Shown here in pieces: positions 9,076-17,878 of a stretch of 40,143 nt of DNA. Positions within the stretch are counted from its first letter, which is position 1. The number at the start of each line of letters is the position of its first letter. The position numbers were made by a program, and so were the translations under genes. The stretch is from a bacterium BMS3Bbin13. GTDB taxonomy: Bacteria > Pseudomonadota > Gammaproteobacteria > 21-64-14. The stretch spans positions 1-40,143 of the forward strand of contig BDTW01000053.1 in NCBI GenBank assembly GCA_002897735.1, read 5' to 3'. The notes below the pieces were generated by a model. That model was not told where the DNA came from, searched no databases, and worked only from the letters and a program-made list of their open reading frames with translations.

Positions 9076-9113
9076 GGTAGGAAAACTCCACATCTTTGTC
9101 GAAACGCGTGGCA

Positions 9114-9176
9114 CCGCGGACCCATGGAATCCGCGGCTCGGGCCGGTGTTGTCGGTGCGTTCCATGGGTTCCGTGG
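9114..9176. repeat. Inverted repeat in the pncC-mutS spacer
   Basis: CCGCGGACCCATGGAA at 9114-9129 is matched by an inverted copy at 9160-9176 with a one-base insertion and one substitution, separated by 30 bases. It is the first of several palindromic units in a gene-free stretch between the divergent pncC and mutS genes. Confidence 0.5.
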
Positions 9177-9233
9177 CGTTTCTACGGCCGGAATCCGGGC
9201 GCGCGCGGTTGTCGACACCGTGGATCGGGCACC

Positions 9234-9268
9234 GTCGGCGGGCCGAGGCCCGCCCTACGAATATTCCA
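9234..9268. repeat. Palindromic repeat unit, copy A
   Basis: A 35-base sequence identical to 9471-9505. Its core at 9237-9254 is a perfect palindrome with 8-base arms GGCGGGCC and GGCCCGCC around GA, followed by CTACGAATATTCCA. Such cores followed by CCTAC recur widely in GC-rich proteobacterial genomes as dispersed extragenic palindromes (REP-like). Confidence 0.75.
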
Positions 9269-9353
9269 TGGGGTCGGTGGATGATGGTAGGACCCGCCCG
9301 GCCGACGACGTTTCGCGGCCACCCCGGCCGCTACGGAATGATTCGCCGCCGCC

Positions 9354-9426
9354 GACGGGGCGAGCCCCGCCCTACAGGCACCTCCCCCGTGTCGCGGCAC
9401 CCTTGTAGGGCGGGGCTCGCCCCGCC
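9354..9426. repeat. Pair of REP-like units in opposite orientation
   Basis: The unit at 9356-9376 (GGGGC-GA-GCCCC core, then GCCCTACA) recurs inverted at 9404-9424, 27 bases away. The pair can form one large cruciform. The core is a sequence variant of the one in copies A and B: the same shape, with GGGGC/GCCCC arms in place of GGGCC/GGCCC. Confidence 0.7.
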
Positions 9427-9470
9427 GGCGCCGCGGATCCGTGGTGATCGCGGTGGGTTTCCGCAACGGT

Positions 9471-9505
9471 GTCGGCGGGCCGAGGCCCGCCCTACGAATA
9501 TTCCA
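9471..9505. repeat. Palindromic repeat unit, copy B
   Basis: Identical over 35 bases to 9234-9268 and in the same orientation, ending about 50 bases before the mutS start codon. The remainder of 9076-9558 shows no gene on either strand. Confidence 0.75.
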
Positions 9506-9558
9506 CGGGATCGATCGCCCCCGCACCGCGCAAAAGCCGGATTTGTTAGACTCTCGCG

Positions 9559-12138
9559 ATGACCGTACCCGAGGCACAGTTTGCAGCCCACACCCCGATG
9601 ATGCGGCAGTACCTGCGCATCAAGGCCCACCATGCGGATGTGCTGCTGCTCTACCGGATGGGGGATTTCTACGAACTCTTCTACGAGGACGCGCAGCGCG
9701 CCGCGCGATTGCTGGACATCACACTGACCACGCGCGGGCGCTCGGCGGGCGAACCCATCCCGATGGCCGGTGTCCCGGTGCACTCGGTCGAGAACTATCT
9801 CGCGCGCCTGGTACGTCTCGGAGAGTCGGTCGCCATCTGCGAGCAGATCGGCGACCCGGGTGCCGCGCGCGGCCCCGTGGAACGGCGCGTCGTGCGCATC
9901 GTCACGCCCGGGACGCTCACCGACGAGGGCCTGCTCGCGGAGCGCACCGAGAACCTGCTGGGCGCGATCCACGCCGCGGGCGGGACCTGGGGCATCGCGG
10001 TACTGGAACTCTCCAGCGGGCGCTTCACGGTCCAGGAGGTGCGCGGCGCGGAGGCACTCGCCGCCGAACTGGAGCGGTTGCGACCCGCGGAACTGCTGGT
10101 CGGCGAGGAGACGGCGCTGCCGTGCGGCGTCGGCGAGCGCCCCGGCACCCGCCGGCACCCGCCCTGGTGCTTCGACGAGACCGGCGCGCGCATCGCGCTG
10201 GCGCGCCAGTTCGGCACGCGCGATCTCGCCGGTTTCGGCTGCGAGGACCTCGGCCCGGCCCTGGCGGCCGCCGGCTGCCTGCTGCAGTACGTCCAGGAGA
10301 CGCAACGCCTCGCCCTGCCGCACCTGCGCGGCCTGCAGGTGGAGCGCCCGGGCGAGGCGATCGTCCTCGACGCGGCCACGCGACGCAACCTGGAACTGGA
10401 ATTCAGCCTCGGCGGGCGACCCGAGCACACCCTCGTCGGCGTGCTCGACCACACCGCCACCGCCATGGGCGGGCGGCTGTTGCGCCGCTGGGTACACCGT
10501 CCGATCCGCGATCCGGAACGACTGCGCGCGCGCCACCACGCACTCGCGACACTAATCGAGGACCGCGCGTTCGAGGACCTGCACGCGAGCCTGCGCGGGA
10601 TCGGCGATCTCGAACGGATCCTCGCGCGCGTGGCGCTCAAGTCCGCGCGCCCGCGCGACCTCACCGGCCTGCGCGGCGCGCTCGCCCGGCTGCCCGAACT
10701 CCAGGCGCGGCTCGCACCGCTCGACTCCCCGTTGCCGCGTGATCTGGCCGTGCGCATCGCCGAGCACCCCGGCGTGCACGGCCTGCTCGCGCGGGCGCTC
10801 GTCGACCAGCCGCCGGTGACGATCCGCGACGGCGGGATGATCGCGCCGGGCTACGACGCCGAACTCGACGAGCTGCGCGAACTCTCCGAGCACGCCGACC
10901 GGTTCCTGGTCGAGTTGGAGGCGCGCGAGCGCGAACGCACCGGCATCGCCGGTCTGAAGGTCGGCTATAACCGGGTCCACGGCTATTACCTGGAGGTGAC
11001 CCGCGCCCGATCCGACTGCGTGCCCGCCGACTACGTGCGGCGTCAGACGCTCAAGGGCGCCGAGCGATACATTACCCCGGAACTCAAGGCCTTCGAGGAG
11101 AAGGTGTTGTCGGCGCGCGAGCGCGCGCTGGCGCGCGAGAAGGGACTCTACGAGGCGCTCCTCGAACGGTTGCTCGACGACCTGCCCGCGCTGCAGGAAT
11201 GCGCGGCGGCGCTCGCCGAACTCGACGTGCTCGCCGATCTCGCCGAGCGCGCCGACACGCTCGATTACCGGGCGCCGGAACTCACCCCGACCCCCGGTAT
11301 CCGCATCGAGGGCGGGCGCCACCCGGTCGTGGAGCGGGTGATCGACGAACCGTTCGTCGCCAACGACGTGGACCTGGACGAATCGCGACGCATGCTGATC
11401 ATCACCGGTCCGAACATGGGCGGCAAGTCGACCTACATGCGTCAGAGCGCGCTGATCGTACTGCTGGCCCACATCGGCGCCTACGTGCCGGCGCGGCGCG
11501 CCGTGATCGGACCGGTGGACCGGATCTTCACCCGCATCGGCGCCGCCGACGATCTCGCCGGCGGGCGCTCGACCTTCATGGTGGAGATGACCGAGACGGC
11601 CAACATCCTGCACAACGCCACGGATCAGTCACTGGTGCTGATGGACGAGATCGGCCGCGGCACGAGCACCTTCGACGGGCTGGCGCTCGCCTGGGCGTGC
11701 GCCGTGGAACTCGCCGCGCGCGTGCGCGCCTACACGCTGTTCGCCACCCACTACTTCGAACTGACCGCACTCGCCGGGGAGATCGCCGGCATCGACAACG
11801 TGCACCTGGAAGCGGTCGAGCACGGCGAGGCCATCGTGTTCCTGCACGCGGTGCGCGAGGGACCCGCCGATCGCAGCTACGGGCTGCACGTGGCGCAGCT
11901 CGCCGGCGTCCCGCGCCCGGTCATCGAACAGGCGCGCGAGCGCCTGGAGGAACTCGAACGACGCACCCCGGCACCGGCCGGCGCCCCCCAGTTGCCGCTC
12001 TTCGACGCGCAGACCCCGCCCGCCCCGCAACACCCGGCCCTGGAACGACTGCGCGCGCTGGACCCGGACAGCCTCAGCCCGCGCGCAGCACTGGAACTGC
12101 TCTACGAACTCAAGGCCTCAGCCGGTCAGAAACGATAG
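9559..12138 (+). CDS. mutS: DNA mismatch repair protein MutS
   Basis: The protein has 859 residues, the usual size. The mismatch-contacting Phe-x-Glu motif is FYE at 37-39 ([11 protein letters not shown]). Connector, lever and clamp domains follow. The ATPase domain has Walker [10 protein letters not shown] at 617-625, the [14 protein letters not shown] segment, Walker [17 protein letters not shown] and the [10 protein letters not shown] switch. The C-terminal end has a PQLPLFDA segment and a last helix [12 protein letters not shown], seen in enteric-type MutS. It binds mismatches as a dimer and recruits MutL. No strong Shine-Dalgarno precedes the ATG. The 3' end overlaps the 3' end of the convergent barrel gene by 13 bases. 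Confidence 0.98.
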   Translation: MTVPEAQFAAHTPMMRQYLRIKAHHADVLLLYRMGDFYELFYEDAQRAARLLDITLTTRGRSAGEPIPMAGVPVHSVENYLARLVRLGESVAICEQIGDPGAARGPVERRVVRIVTPGTLTDEGLLAERTENLLGAIHAAGGTWGIAVLELSSGRFTVQEVRGAEALAAELERLRPAELLVGEETALPCGVGERPGTRRHPPWCFDETGARIALARQFGTRDLAGFGCEDLGPALAAAGCLLQYVQETQRLALPHLRGLQVERPGEAIVLDAATRRNLELEFSLGGRPEHTLVGVLDHTATAMGGRLLRRWVHRPIRDPERLRARHHALATLIEDRAFEDLHASLRGIGDLERILARVALKSARPRDLTGLRGALARLPELQARLAPLDSPLPRDLAVRIAEHPGVHGLLARALVDQPPVTIRDGGMIAPGYDAELDELRELSEHADRFLVELEARERERTGIAGLKVGYNRVHGYYLEVTRARSDCVPADYVRRQTLKGAERYITPELKAFEEKVLSARERALAREKGLYEALLERLLDDLPALQECAAALAELDVLADLAERADTLDYRAPELTPTPGIRIEGGRHPVVERVIDEPFVANDVDLDESRRMLIITGPNMGGKSTYMRQSALIVLLAHIGAYVPARRAVIGPVDRIFTRIGAADDLAGGRSTFMVEMTETANILHNATDQSLVLMDEIGRGTSTFDGLALAWACAVELAARVRAYTLFATHYFELTALAGEIAGIDNVHLEAVEHGEAIVFLHAVREGPADRSYGLHVAQLAGVPRPVIEQARERLEELERRTPAPAGAPQLPLFDAQTPPAPQHPALERLRALDPDSLSPRAALELLYELKASAGQKR

Positions 12139-12803
12139 CCCGCCGAGAACATCACCACCGGATACCATCTGTATTTGCGTACATCGCTGCGCACCTGCGC
12201 GGTGGCGGCGTCGATGTCACTGGCCAACTGTGGATCCGCCGCCGCGCCGGTGGCGGTGAGCGAGACCTTGGGCGTGCCCTGGTAGAGCACGCCGAGATCG
12301 AGCCCGAACGTCCAATGGCCGCCGCGAAACGGATTGCCCAACCCGATCCCGAAGTAGGGATCGGCCCGATTGAAGGTCACTACGCCGGTGAGCGATCCGA
12401 CCTGCGAGGGCGAATAGGGCGTTCCGTTGATCGTGTACGTCCCGCCGCTCGGCGTCGCGGTCAGGCTGAAGCGGTTGTCGTTATAGGCGACACCGCCGGT
12501 GAGACGAAAGACCCCGTGGAACGGGTGCCAGTCGGCCAGCAGGGTGAACGACTGCAGGCGCACCGAGCCGTCGTAGTGCACGCCCCCGGAATCCAGGGCG
12601 TGACTGAGCGAGAAATAATTGCCGCCGAAGCGCATATCGGCATGGTAGGGAAGCGCCAGATACACGCTCCCGCCCGCGCCGAGCGTCCCCGCCTGCGCGG
12701 TGACGGCGACCGGTGAGGCGGCCGCAGACGACGCCGACGCCAGGAGCAGGGCGCCGCACAGGGCGCCGGGGATGATACCGGCATTGAGACTCGGAATACG
12801 CAT
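12126..12803 (-). CDS. Outer-membrane beta-barrel protein, function unknown
   Basis: The protein has 225 residues and starts with a signal peptide: an N-terminal Arg, then [17 protein letters not shown] with a probable cleavage after about residue 29. The mature part alternates polar and hydrophobic residues with Gly and aromatics, and ends in SAGYRF, the terminal Phe signal recognised by the BAM complex. Segments such as [30 protein letters not shown] and [10 protein letters not shown] recall a family of small barrels of the OmpW/Ax21-like size annotated only as outer-membrane proteins. AAAGGAG stands 11 bases before the ATG. It follows the RsbS-like gene after 86 bases on the same strand and could be part of the stress operon or separately expressed. 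Confidence 0.82.
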   Translation of the reverse strand: MRIPSLNAGIIPGALCGALLLASASSAAASPVAVTAQAGTLGAGGSVYLALPYHADMRFGGNYFSLSHALDSGGVHYDGSVRLQSFTLLADWHPFHGVFRLTGGVAYNDNRFSLTATPSGGTYTINGTPYSPSQVGSLTGVVTFNRADPYFGIGLGNPFRGGHWTFGLDLGVLYQGTPKVSLTATGAAADPQLASDIDAATAQVRSDVRKYRWYPVVMFSAGYRF

Positions 12804-12889
12804 GATCGTCGGGCTCCTTTCTTATCGTTGGGCTTCGCTCGAGCCTGTGGGCGGCCGATCGGCGCCGCCGCGCAACGCGCCCGGCCATT

Positions 12890-13285
12890 CTATCCCGCGC
12901 CGGACCCATCCGTCTTTTTGGCGGCGCGCACCCGCCGGCGCACCTGGTCCACATCGCGCGCACACTGGAACGGCGGCGGCCCGGACAGCAGGTGCGAGAG
13001 CGCGAACGCCGCCTCCGGCTGCATGTTCACGGTGACCAGCTCGATGCCGGAGATACGGCAGGCGGTGTGCAGCGCGGCGAGCCACTCATAGTAGACCTTA
13101 TCGAGCAGCGGCACGTTCTTGAGATCGTAGAGCAGGCGGCACGCGGCGTTGGTCTGCAATACCTCCAGCACCGGAATCAGGTACGCGGCCGGGTCGCCCG
13201 GATCCAGACCGGCCCCGGGCTCGAGGAGGACGTTGCCGTCCCCGATCGGTGTCAGGTGCATCCCCTGGGTCATCGCCCGGATCAT
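12890..13285 (-). CDS. RsbS-like STAS-domain protein lacking the phospho-serine
   Basis: The protein has up to 131 residues; Met5 or Met9 may be the true start. A single STAS domain covers about residues 10-115: CRLLYDLKNVPLLDKVYY aligns with the strand and helix that carry Ser59 in B. subtilis RsbS, and the later MQPEAAFALSHLL aligns with the GIQPAVAVTLIEL helix. RsbS pairs with RsbR in the stressosome core and is phosphorylated by RsbT on the serine after the conserved Asp. Here that residue is Lys63 (LDK). This subunit could not be phosphorylated at that place, so it may be a fixed anchor rather than a switch. A disordered basic tail follows. It is the last gene of the four-gene stress operon, 30 bases after the RsbR-like gene. 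Confidence 0.75.
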   Translation of the reverse strand: MIRAMTQGMHLTPIGDGNVLLEPGAGLDPGDPAAYLIPVLEVLQTNAACRLLYDLKNVPLLDKVYYEWLAALHTACRISGIELVTVNMQPEAAFALSHLLSGPPPFQCARDVDQVRRRVRAAKKTDGSGAG

Positions 13286-13315
13286 CCCTGTGTAGTGGCG
13301 ACCGGCGCCGGAGGT

Positions 13316-14206
13316 CTACTGAGTCGCCTGTCCGGCGTGGCTGACGTGCACGTCCATCCGGCGAAACGCCTCCTTGAGCCCCTCCGAGAGGGTCAGGCGG
13401 GTGGTGACCCCGCCGAGGTCGATATTGAGGCTGGTCAGCGCCCGCGCGATCTCGGGCCGGATGCCGGTGATCACCGCACTCGCCCCCATGAGTTCCACGG
13501 CACGGATCATCTGGATCAGGTGGTGCGAGACCTGGGAATCGATGGCGATGACCCCGGTGACGTCGATCACGACCACGCTCGCACGGTCCTGCTCGATGCG
13601 CGAGAGCAGCTTCTCCATCACCATCATGGTGCGCTGCGAGTCCAGGGTACCGATGATGGGCAGCGTGAGCACTCCGTCCCAGATCTCCGTGATCGGCGTC
13701 GAGGTCTGACGAAGTTCCTCCTGCTGGGCCTCGATGGTGCGCTCCTTCTCCTCCAGATAGGCGTGGAAGACGTCGAGCACGATGTCGTTGAACAGCGAGG
13801 CCAGCAACAGCAGAATCTGCCGGCTGGAGGAGAAATCGGCGTCGGAGTCCTCCTGCAGGTTGTCCAGGAACACGCGCTCCAGAAACTGGATGTAACGGAC
13901 GAATTCATCCATGTCGCCGCCGCGCAATTGGATCTGATGCGAGAGGTTGGTGAAGAATTCCTTGAGCGCCTTGAACTCGGCGCCGCGCCGGTCGATCTTC
14001 CCGCCCGTGTGCAGCACCATGACGAACAGTTCCAGAAACTCCAGGCTGTAGTCGTTGATCTCCTCGTCGCTGAGGATGTTGGCGTGGCCGAAGATACTCT
14101 GGCCTTCCTTTTCGATGACCTCGGAGATCTTGCCCACGTTCACCATCAGCTGCTCGATGAGCACTTGGCTGGTGGCCTTCGCGGCGGCCGGTTCTTTCCT
14201 TGCCAT
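13316..14206 (-). CDS. RsbR-like stressosome scaffold (sensor plus STAS)
   Basis: The protein has 296 residues. Residues 1-165 are all-helical and acidic, the size of the non-haem globin-like sensor domain of RsbR paralogues; residues 168-285 are a STAS domain with TPITEIWDGVLTLPIIG, VVVIDVTGVIAIDS and TGIRPEIARAL. The two positions phosphorylated by RsbT in B. subtilis RsbRA, Thr171 and Thr205, correspond by spacing to Ser190 (GTLDSQR) and Ser224 (AIDSQV); the 34-residue separation is the same. So the switch residues are conserved in kind. The ATG is preceded by GGGAG nine bases upstream, inside the end of the kinase-phosphatase gene, so the genes are coupled. The input signal is unknown. 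Confidence 0.85.
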   Translation of the reverse strand: MARKEPAAAKATSQVLIEQLMVNVGKISEVIEKEGQSIFGHANILSDEEINDYSLEFLELFVMVLHTGGKIDRRGAEFKALKEFFTNLSHQIQLRGGDMDEFVRYIQFLERVFLDNLQEDSDADFSSSRQILLLLASLFNDIVLDVFHAYLEEKERTIEAQQEELRQTSTPITEIWDGVLTLPIIGTLDSQRTMMVMEKLLSRIEQDRASVVVIDVTGVIAIDSQVSHHLIQMIRAVELMGASAVITGIRPEIARALTSLNIDLGGVTTRLTLSEGLKEAFRRMDVHVSHAGQATQ

Positions 14207-14209
14207 CGG

Positions 14210-15241
14210 CTATTCTCCCTTCTTGGGTTTCACACGGATTGCGAATACGGACTGGTCGTCGGTGATCCGCCCGACCACCGTTCCCAGCAGCAGCGCGATG
14301 ATCTGCGGATGCAGTCGCCACAGGCCCGGGAAGGTCTGCAGGCTCCAGTTGCGACGCAGTCCGTCGGATGCGGTAATGAGCAGGGCCTGGCGCGGAAACG
14401 GCACGATCGTCGATTTGAGGCTGCGGTGGGAATGGCCCAGGATCCCCGGCGAGAAAGAGATGGCGCACTTGCGACCGTTGTTGATCAGGAACGCCGCCAT
14501 GTCGCCCACGCCGCAAATCGTGCCGCTTCCGCTGGCCGCGTCCAGTCCCACCGCCATCGCCACCGCCCCGCGGCCGCCCTGCAGACGACGGCTGAGGGCG
14601 GCGATGATCTCCTCCAGAGACGCATCGTCGGTCTCGAGCAGATCGGCCTTGTCCTCCACCACCTGCGCCGCCTCGGAGCCGTGCCCCAACCCGTCCATGT
14701 GCAGCCAGTGGATCGTGCCGTTGCGCAGTCGCAGGTAGATGCGGTCGCCGTTGTAGACGCCGTCCTGGTAGGCGCGCAGATAGCTCCCGAACTCGTAAGT
14801 GGACGAGACCGCCCCCTCATCCGGATAGAAACGGGCCCAGAGCGCGAACCCGTGCCAGGGCGATTCCGGCTCCATCCCCCGGGGCAGAGTATAGAACTCG
14901 CACTCGTGGGCCAAACGACGGATTGCACCGAGCCCCTTCCCGAGGCTGCCCGAGGTGCTGTAGCCGTCCTCCATGGCCGCCGGGAGATCGAACACCCCCG
15001 GACCCTGGTCGATGGCGAAAATATCGAGTGCCGGGTACAGATCGGCCGACTCCCAGAGTTGCACCCGACCGCCGCCGCTCGTGTACTTGAGTTGATTGGT
15101 CATCATCTCATTGCAAACCAATTCCATACGCTCACGCACCACCTCGCCGAAGCCCATCCGGCGCGAGACCGCACGCAGCTTCGAGCGCACCAGGATCTGG
15201 GCGCTCTCGTCGGCGGTCGCCTTCTCCAGCAGCAGCTTCAC
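14210..15241 (-). CDS. RsbT-like kinase fused to PP2C/RsbX-like phosphatase
   Basis: The protein has 343 residues from the GTG at 15239-15241, with AAGGAG close upstream. Residues 15-130 are a GHKL ATPase of RsbT type: N box CNEMMTNQLKYT (Glu45, Asn49), G1 box DQGPGV at 78-83 and G2 box GSLGKGLG at 98-105. Residues 160-338 are a SpoIIE/RsbX-type PP2C domain with the metal ligands Asp183 (MDGLGHG), Asp293 (SDGL) and Asp329 (TDDQS), and GVGDMAAF. One chain thus holds both the kinase that would phosphorylate the RsbR STAS domain and the phosphatase that would reverse it, which are separate RsbT and RsbX in Bacillus. Upstream in the operon is a diguanylate cyclase, downstream the scaffold proteins. 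Confidence 0.85.
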   Translation of the reverse strand: MKLLLEKATADESAQILVRSKLRAVSRRMGFGEVVRERMELVCNEMMTNQLKYTSGGGRVQLWESADLYPALDIFAIDQGPGVFDLPAAMEDGYSTSGSLGKGLGAIRRLAHECEFYTLPRGMEPESPWHGFALWARFYPDEGAVSSTYEFGSYLRAYQDGVYNGDRIYLRLRNGTIHWLHMDGLGHGSEAAQVVEDKADLLETDDASLEEIIAALSRRLQGGRGAVAMAVGLDAASGSGTICGVGDMAAFLINNGRKCAISFSPGILGHSHRSLKSTIVPFPRQALLITASDGLRRNWSLQTFPGLWRLHPQIIALLLGTVVGRITDDQSVFAIRVKPKKGE

Positions 15242-15287
15242 AGGGCTCCTTCCCGGGCGATCCCGGCCGTGCCATCACAATCCCCAT

Positions 15288-16256
15288 TCATGCGCCGCCG
15301 GCCCGCGTCTCGCGCCGGCCTGCGTCGTCGTCCACGGTGATCCTTCCGCGCCCGGCGCGTTTGGATGCGTACAAGGCCGCATCGGCCCTCCCGACCAGTG
15401 AATCGATAGTGTCGTCGGCCCGTCGCTCGGCGAGCCCGATACTGACCCGCCGATCCATCGCCTCGAGCACTTGGTAGGCGATCCGCTCGGCGATCTGCAG
15501 CGGTGCACAGGCCACGATCGCGAACTCGTCGCCGCCCATGCGACAGGGGAAATCGACGTGCTCGCGCACCGCCGCACGCATGGCGTCGGCCATGCGCCGG
15601 AGATATTCATCGCCGAATTGGTGCCCACGGCTATCGTTGATTTCCTTGAATTTGTCCAGGTCCAGCAGGATCAGCGAAAGGGATTCGCGCTGGCGACGGC
15701 TGCGCAGAAAGACCTCCCGGAGACGACCGTCGTAGGCGCCGCGATTGAGCAACCCCGTCAGACTGTCTGTTTCGGCACGATGGATGGATTTCTGGAGTTC
15801 CTGCTGTTTCTCCCGGAGTTCCCGCCGTTTCTCCTGTAGTTCTTTCCGCTTCAGGTCGAGATCCGTCTCCAGGTGCTCGAGGTCCGCGGCGATCCGTCGA
15901 TTGCGACGCATGAGCAGTTCGGCGTCCACCGACTCACTGGCCTCGCGCAAGCGCGCCGCGAGGTCGTCCAGCACCTCGATTCGGGGCGGCTCGGCCAGAC
16001 GGCTGATGAGGCGGTCGCGGTCGTACCAGCGCAGCCGCAGATCGGCGCCGCTGACGACCAATCGGGCGATGAGCACCCCGTCGCAGGCCTCGCAGGCCGT
16101 GCGCAGATCCGGCAGCAGGGAGACCAGCACCCGCGCCGCCGCGAACGGGTTGCCCCGCAGGGCGCGCACCGCGTCCATGGCGAAACCGACCAACCGCTGG
16201 CGGTCGGGCTCCACGATCAGACTGAGATTCAGGACTTCCTTCACCCGCGTGCCCAT
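15288..16256 (-). CDS. Cytoplasmic diguanylate cyclase, stressosome output
   Basis: The protein has 322 residues from the ATG at 16254-16256; the longer frame adds only Arg/Pro/Gly-rich residues. Residues 1-120 have no recognised domain, residues about 122-160 form a charged coiled coil (LDLKRKELQEKRRELREK), and residues 160-305 are a GGDEF domain with TDSLTGLLNR, LLDLDKFKEIND and the catalytic RMGGDEF (GGDEF at 241-245). The inhibitory RxxD site nine residues before the motif is degenerate (EHVD), so product inhibition by that route is unlikely. It makes c-di-GMP from two GTP. No transmembrane segment is visible. First gene of the operon with RsbT-X, RsbR and RsbS-like proteins, the partnership reported for the Moorella stressosome; its N-terminal part is the probable contact with the released kinase. 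Confidence 0.88.
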   Translation of the reverse strand: MGTRVKEVLNLSLIVEPDRQRLVGFAMDAVRALRGNPFAAARVLVSLLPDLRTACEACDGVLIARLVVSGADLRLRWYDRDRLISRLAEPPRIEVLDDLAARLREASESVDAELLMRRNRRIAADLEHLETDLDLKRKELQEKRRELREKQQELQKSIHRAETDSLTGLLNRGAYDGRLREVFLRSRRQRESLSLILLDLDKFKEINDSRGHQFGDEYLRRMADAMRAAVREHVDFPCRMGGDEFAIVACAPLQIAERIAYQVLEAMDRRVSIGLAERRADDTIDSLVGRADAALYASKRAGRGRITVDDDAGRRETRAGGA

Positions 16257-16499
16257 GGCCCGCCCGCGCCCGCGCCGCCCGGCGGGGCCGCGGGGGCCCG
16301 CGCGCGGCGCCCTCTCCTGGATCGTCCGGCCGGCATCGGGGCGCACGCAAGTCGCATGCCTCCAGCCGGGATCCGGCACCATTAATCTCTCCGGTCTCGA
16401 TAATCGGCAGGAAACTGATTAACATTAGGCGGCTGGACATCCGGCGCCCCGGCGGCGACGGTACCCGACCGACGCGCCGACATCAACTCGGAGACCCCC

Positions 16500-16823
16500 A
16501 TGACCTTTGTCGTTACGGAAAACTGCATCAAGTGCAAGTACACCGACTGCGTGGAAGTCTGCCCGGTGGACTGCTTCCATGAAGGCCCGAACTTCCTGGT
16601 GATCGACCCCGAGGAATGCATCGACTGCACCTTGTGCGAGCCCGAGTGCCCGATCACGGCCATCTTCCCCGAGGACGACGTGCCCGAGGGCCAGGAGCAG
16701 TACCTGGAGTTGAACGCCGAACTGGCCAAGTCCTGGCCGGTAATCAACCAGAAGAAGGACCCGCTGCCGGACGCGGACGAGTGGGACGGCGTCCCGGACA
16801 AGCTCAAGTACCTGGAGCGTTAA
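16500..16823 (+). CDS. fdxA: Seven-iron ferredoxin FdxA
   Basis: The protein has 107 residues and begins [17 protein letters not shown]. Cysteines at 9, 17, 21 and 50, with 40, 43 and 46, and the CxxxCP and CxxCxxxCP patterns give one [3Fe-4S] and one [4Fe-4S] cluster. The C-terminal extension ending in [15 protein letters not shown] is the one of Azotobacter ferredoxin I. It is a soluble low-potential electron carrier. GGAG lies eight bases before the ATG. In Pseudomonas and Azotobacter fdxA follows mutS directly; here about 4.3 kb of stress and barrel genes separate them. Confidence 0.96.
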   Translation: MTFVVTENCIKCKYTDCVEVCPVDCFHEGPNFLVIDPEECIDCTLCEPECPITAIFPEDDVPEGQEQYLELNAELAKSWPVINQKKDPLPDADEWDGVPDKLKYLER

Positions 16824-16954
16824 TCCGCCTTTTCACCGGGGTTCGTTCCGGCGGCCGGCTTGATTCACGTGCCGTTCGGCCTCACGTCCAATGTGCATAT
16901 CGGCGGCCTGCGACGACCGTCCGGCGCCCCGTTTCAGCCGAAGGAACCCGACCC

Positions 16955-17818
16955 ATGAACCAGGCAGGCAACGTGATCGAGGTCACCGGGGAGGACTTTT
17001 CGCAACAGGTCGTGGAAAGATCGAGGGAGATACCGGTGCTGGTGGATTTCTGGGCGCCCTGGTGCGGCCCGTGCCGGACGCTCGCGCCGGTCCTCGACCG
17101 CCTGGCCGGGCAATACTCCGGGAAACTCGTGGTGGCCAAAGTCAACACCGACGAGGAGAAACAACTCGCTCAGGAACACGGCATCCGCAGCATCCCCAAC
17201 CTGAAGCTCTTCCGTGATGGGAAGGTCGTGGAGGATCTCCTCGGCGCGCAACCGGAATCCGAACTGCGGGCGATCGTCGAGCGCTACGTGCCGCGCGAGT
17301 CGGACGCGCTGCGTGAAGAGGCGGCCGCGGCCGTCGCGCGCGGCGATGCGGCCAAGGCCCGTACGCTGCTCGAGCAGGCCGCTTCGATCGACCCGGACAA
17401 CCCGCGGGTGGCGCTCGATCTGGCGCACCTGAGCCTGTCCGAGGGGAATCTGGAAGGCGCCGAGCGGGCACTGAACGACCTTGCGCCGGAGACCCGTGAA
17501 ACCGAGGAGGCCACGCGATTGGCGGCGTTGCTCGAGTTCGCCCGCTTGGCGCAGGAGGCACCCCCGGAACCGGATCTCATGCAACGGTTGGAGGCGGATC
17601 CGCAGGACAGCGAGGCGCGCTACTACCTGGCGGTGCGCCGCGTACTGGACGGCGAATACGAGGCCGCCCTGGACCAATTGCTCGATCTGCTGCAACGCGA
17701 CCGTGGGTTCCGGGACGGCGCGCCGCGCGCGACCCTGCTCAAGGTCTTCGACCTGCTGGGCAACGGGCATGAACTGGTGCACCGCTACCGTGCGCGGCTG
17801 TTCAACGCCCTGCACTGA
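16955..17818 (+). CDS. cnoX: Thioredoxin-TPR chaperedoxin CnoX (YbbN)
   Basis: The protein has 287 residues from the ATG at 16955, after AAGGAA. Residues 8-115 are a thioredoxin domain with VLVDFWAPWCGPC (Cys37, Cys40), SIPNLKLFRDG and the final helix. Residues 120-285 are TPR-like helices (ARGDAAKARTLLEQAA, AERALNDLAP), then the YbbN C-terminal repeat with RDGAPRATLLKVFDLLG. CnoX proteins hold chlorine- or heat-stressed proteins and protect them from overoxidation, handing them to GroEL or DnaK. Unlike E. coli CnoX, which has SxxC, this one keeps a full CGPC site and could also act as a reductase. A longer frame upstream covers fdxA and is a shadow. Confidence 0.93.
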   Translation: MNQAGNVIEVTGEDFSQQVVERSREIPVLVDFWAPWCGPCRTLAPVLDRLAGQYSGKLVVAKVNTDEEKQLAQEHGIRSIPNLKLFRDGKVVEDLLGAQPESELRAIVERYVPRESDALREEAAAAVARGDAAKARTLLEQAASIDPDNPRVALDLAHLSLSEGNLEGAERALNDLAPETRETEEATRLAALLEFARLAQEAPPEPDLMQRLEADPQDSEARYYLAVRRVLDGEYEAALDQLLDLLQRDRGFRDGAPRATLLKVFDLLGNGHELVHRYRARLFNALH

Positions 17819-17878
17819 GACGCCGCCGAGGCGGATCGGCCCGGGAACGACCGCCCGCGGTCCGGCCATCACCCGATT

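Noticed and set aside
12992-15340. A 782-codon plus-strand frame opposite the stressosome genes
   Set aside because: Antisense to genes with intact catalytic motifs; its residue composition is that of a shadow frame.
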